Origin: Massilia yuzhufengensis
GTDB taxonomy: Bacteria > Pseudomonadota > Gammaproteobacteria > Burkholderiales > Burkholderiaceae_D
Assembly (NCBI RefSeq): GCF_900112225.1
Contig: NZ_FOLD01000005.1
Location: 1 to 64,000 of the forward strand
Direction: 5' to 3'
Length of the DNA stretch: 64,000 nt
Shown here: one piece after another, positions 63,109 through 64,000 of the stretch
Layout: every line of letters begins with the position of its first letter
How positions within the stretch are numbered: position 1 is the stretch's first letter
The notes under the pieces: generated by a model
What the model was told of the DNA's origin: nothing
Databases searched by the model: none
The model's input: only the letters and a program-made list of their open reading frames with translations
Translations under genes and position numbers: made by a program

Positions 63109-63921
63109 TTACACCAGGGTTGCGTCGCCCAGCGCCTGGGCGGTGTCCGCGGCTTCTTCGCGCAGCGCGTACAGCGTGGCCTCGTCCAGCGGGCCGGGGT
63201 CCTGGATCTGCTGCTCGCCGAGCGGGGAGCCGACCGCCGCGTAGCGGTTCGCCAGCAGCAGCGTGTCGAGCAAGGTGTGGGGCTCCTGGTTCAGCACGCC
63301 GTCGCGCAGTGCGCCGATGGCCTGGGCCACGTCGCCGGGAATGGCCAGCTTGCGGATGACTTCCTGGCTGACCACGTCCTCGACCAGCACGCCCCAGTTG
63401 TCGGCATCGTCGTCCAGCAGGCCGGGAAAGCCGTCGGCGCGCGACAGCAGGTAGAAGCCGCCCACCTCGTGCACGATGCCGGCGAACAGGGCGGTGTCGG
63501 GGTCGACCCGGGTGACGTGGCGCGCCAGCGCCTGGGCCAGCGCCGCCACCTGGGCGCTGTGGGTCCACAACTGTTCGGCCTTGGCGCGCAGCACCGGGTC
63601 GGCGATGCGGTGGCCGAACTGGCGCACCATGAGGGCGGCCACCAGGCCGCGCAGGCGGCGGTAGCCGATGCGCTGCACCGCGGCGCGCACGTTGCTCACC
63701 TGGACGCCGCCGCTGCCGTAGGCGGCGGTATTGGCCAGCGCCACGGTGCGCGCCGCCAGCTGCGGCTCGGACAGCACCAGCCGGATCGCCTCATCCACAT
63801 GGCAATCCGGGTCGTCCAGGGCCAGCTGCAGGCGCAGCACGGCGTTCACGCTGGTGGGAAAGCTGATGTCTCCACGGGCGGCCTGGGCGGCGATGTATCC
63901 GAAGGCTTCGAGTTTGTTCAC
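63109..63921 (-). CDS. HDOD domain protein
   Basis: HDOD proteins are HD-related signalling domains without conserved catalytic residues, often tied to c-di-GMP or stress control. The 270-residue protein has the HDOD pattern FPTSVNAVLRLQLALDDPDC, AARTVALANTAAYGSGGVQV and AVQRIGYRRLRGLVAALMV, with HEVGGFYLLS in place of the HD catalytic pair. No other domain is attached. The start is a GTG at 63921; a TATAAT-like box on the minus strand (63928-63933) is so close that the transcript may be leaderless. The PEP-CTERM gene follows 93 nt downstream. Confidence 0.88.
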   Translation of the reverse strand: MNKLEAFGYIAAQAARGDISFPTSVNAVLRLQLALDDPDCHVDEAIRLVLSEPQLAARTVALANTAAYGSGGVQVSNVRAAVQRIGYRRLRGLVAALMVRQFGHRIADPVLRAKAEQLWTHSAQVAALAQALARHVTRVDPDTALFAGIVHEVGGFYLLSRADGFPGLLDDDADNWGVLVEDVVSQEVIRKLAIPGDVAQAIGALRDGVLNQEPHTLLDTLLLANRYAAVGSPLGEQQIQDPGPLDEATLYALREEAADTAQALGDATLV

Positions 63922-63977
63922 GCGCGAATTATACGCCTGCCATCAAGCGAACCCGGCTGTAAGCGCGGCGCCAATGG

Positions 63978-63999
63978 AAAGGCGCTGTCACCCTAGGCT
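63978..63999 (-). repeat. 22-nt repeat, inverted copy of 42-63
   Basis: The minus-strand copy of the sequence at 42-63 (21 of 22 bases identical), upstream of the HDOD gene. Confidence 0.5.
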
Positions 64000-64000
64000 A

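Noticed and set aside
63109-63921. HDOD protein considered as an active HD phosphohydrolase
   Set aside because: The HD metal-binding His-Asp pair is not present; the pattern is that of catalytically inactive HDOD domains.

Overview
The window reads as chromosomal DNA of a high-GC betaproteobacterium, most likely Oxalobacteraceae (Massilia/Telluria/Duganella-like). This is inferred from gene content and not from any search: the order ribF-ileS-lspA-coaBC-dut, an aat-bpt pair, a phasin, a cysTWA-cysB block, a PEP-CTERM choice-of-anchor protein and a very large DUF4214 / choice-of-anchor U protein. No rRNA, CRISPR array or transposase was seen.

Layout. 0.2-7.6 kb: housekeeping run ribF-ileS-lspA-coaBC-dut, followed by a lipoprotein with an M48-like fold that lacks the catalytic Glu. 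7.8-15.1 kb: one giant repetitive surface-type protein of 2424 residues with five tandem 93-residue repeats, Ca-binding type repeats and a C-terminal DUF4214 region. 15.2-23.3 kb: XdhC-like protein, EamA transporter, AlkA-type glycosylase, an orphan Tdi1/DUF1851-like immunity protein, initiator tRNA-Met, NUDIX, aat, bpt, pyrD and an aldo/keto reductase. 23.3-29.1 kb (minus strand): a sulfur region with cysT-cysW-cysA-cysB joined by 4-nt overlaps, a TSUP exporter and a 1-Cys peroxiredoxin; these three transcription units share an upstream motif. 29.1-34.4 kb: DgkA, an IclR regulator, PBP7-type endopeptidase, nitroreductase-EamA and a phasin. 34.6-39.9 kb (minus): branched-chain amino acid type ABC operon livHMGF without a binding protein, then ispH and an SlpA-type FKBP isomerase. 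40.0-46.9 kb: radC, rpmB-rpmG, an exported unknown, a long fatty acid desaturase, an MscS channel, an RsmB-type methyltransferase and purN. 46.9-50.9 kb: barstar-like protein, glycine-zipper protein, spermidine-synthase-like protein and an orphan PilB/GspE ATPase.

51.0-58.3 kb is the clearest accessory region. Two identical 76-nt tRNA-Lys genes bracket a visibly AT-richer type VI secretion cargo block on the minus strand: vgrG, a DUF4123 adaptor, a DUF3304 periplasmic protein and a DUF2235 (Tle1-like) lipase, followed on the plus strand by a small membrane protein. The front of vgrG matches the host base composition and its tail matches the cargo, which suggests a composite gene. No T6SS structural genes lie in the window.

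58.4-64.0 kb: choice-of-anchor I lipoprotein, YigZ-family protein, MFS transporter, PEP-CTERM choice-of-anchor A protein and an HDOD protein. The two ends of the window carry a 22-nt inverted repeat with one mismatch.

The most useful leads are the shared sulfur-regulon motif upstream of cysT, the TSUP gene and the peroxiredoxin; the T6SS effector/immunity island between duplicate tRNA-Lys genes with its composite VgrG; the giant repeat protein without a visible exporter; and orphan immunity-type proteins (Tdi1-like, barstar-like) without toxins nearby.
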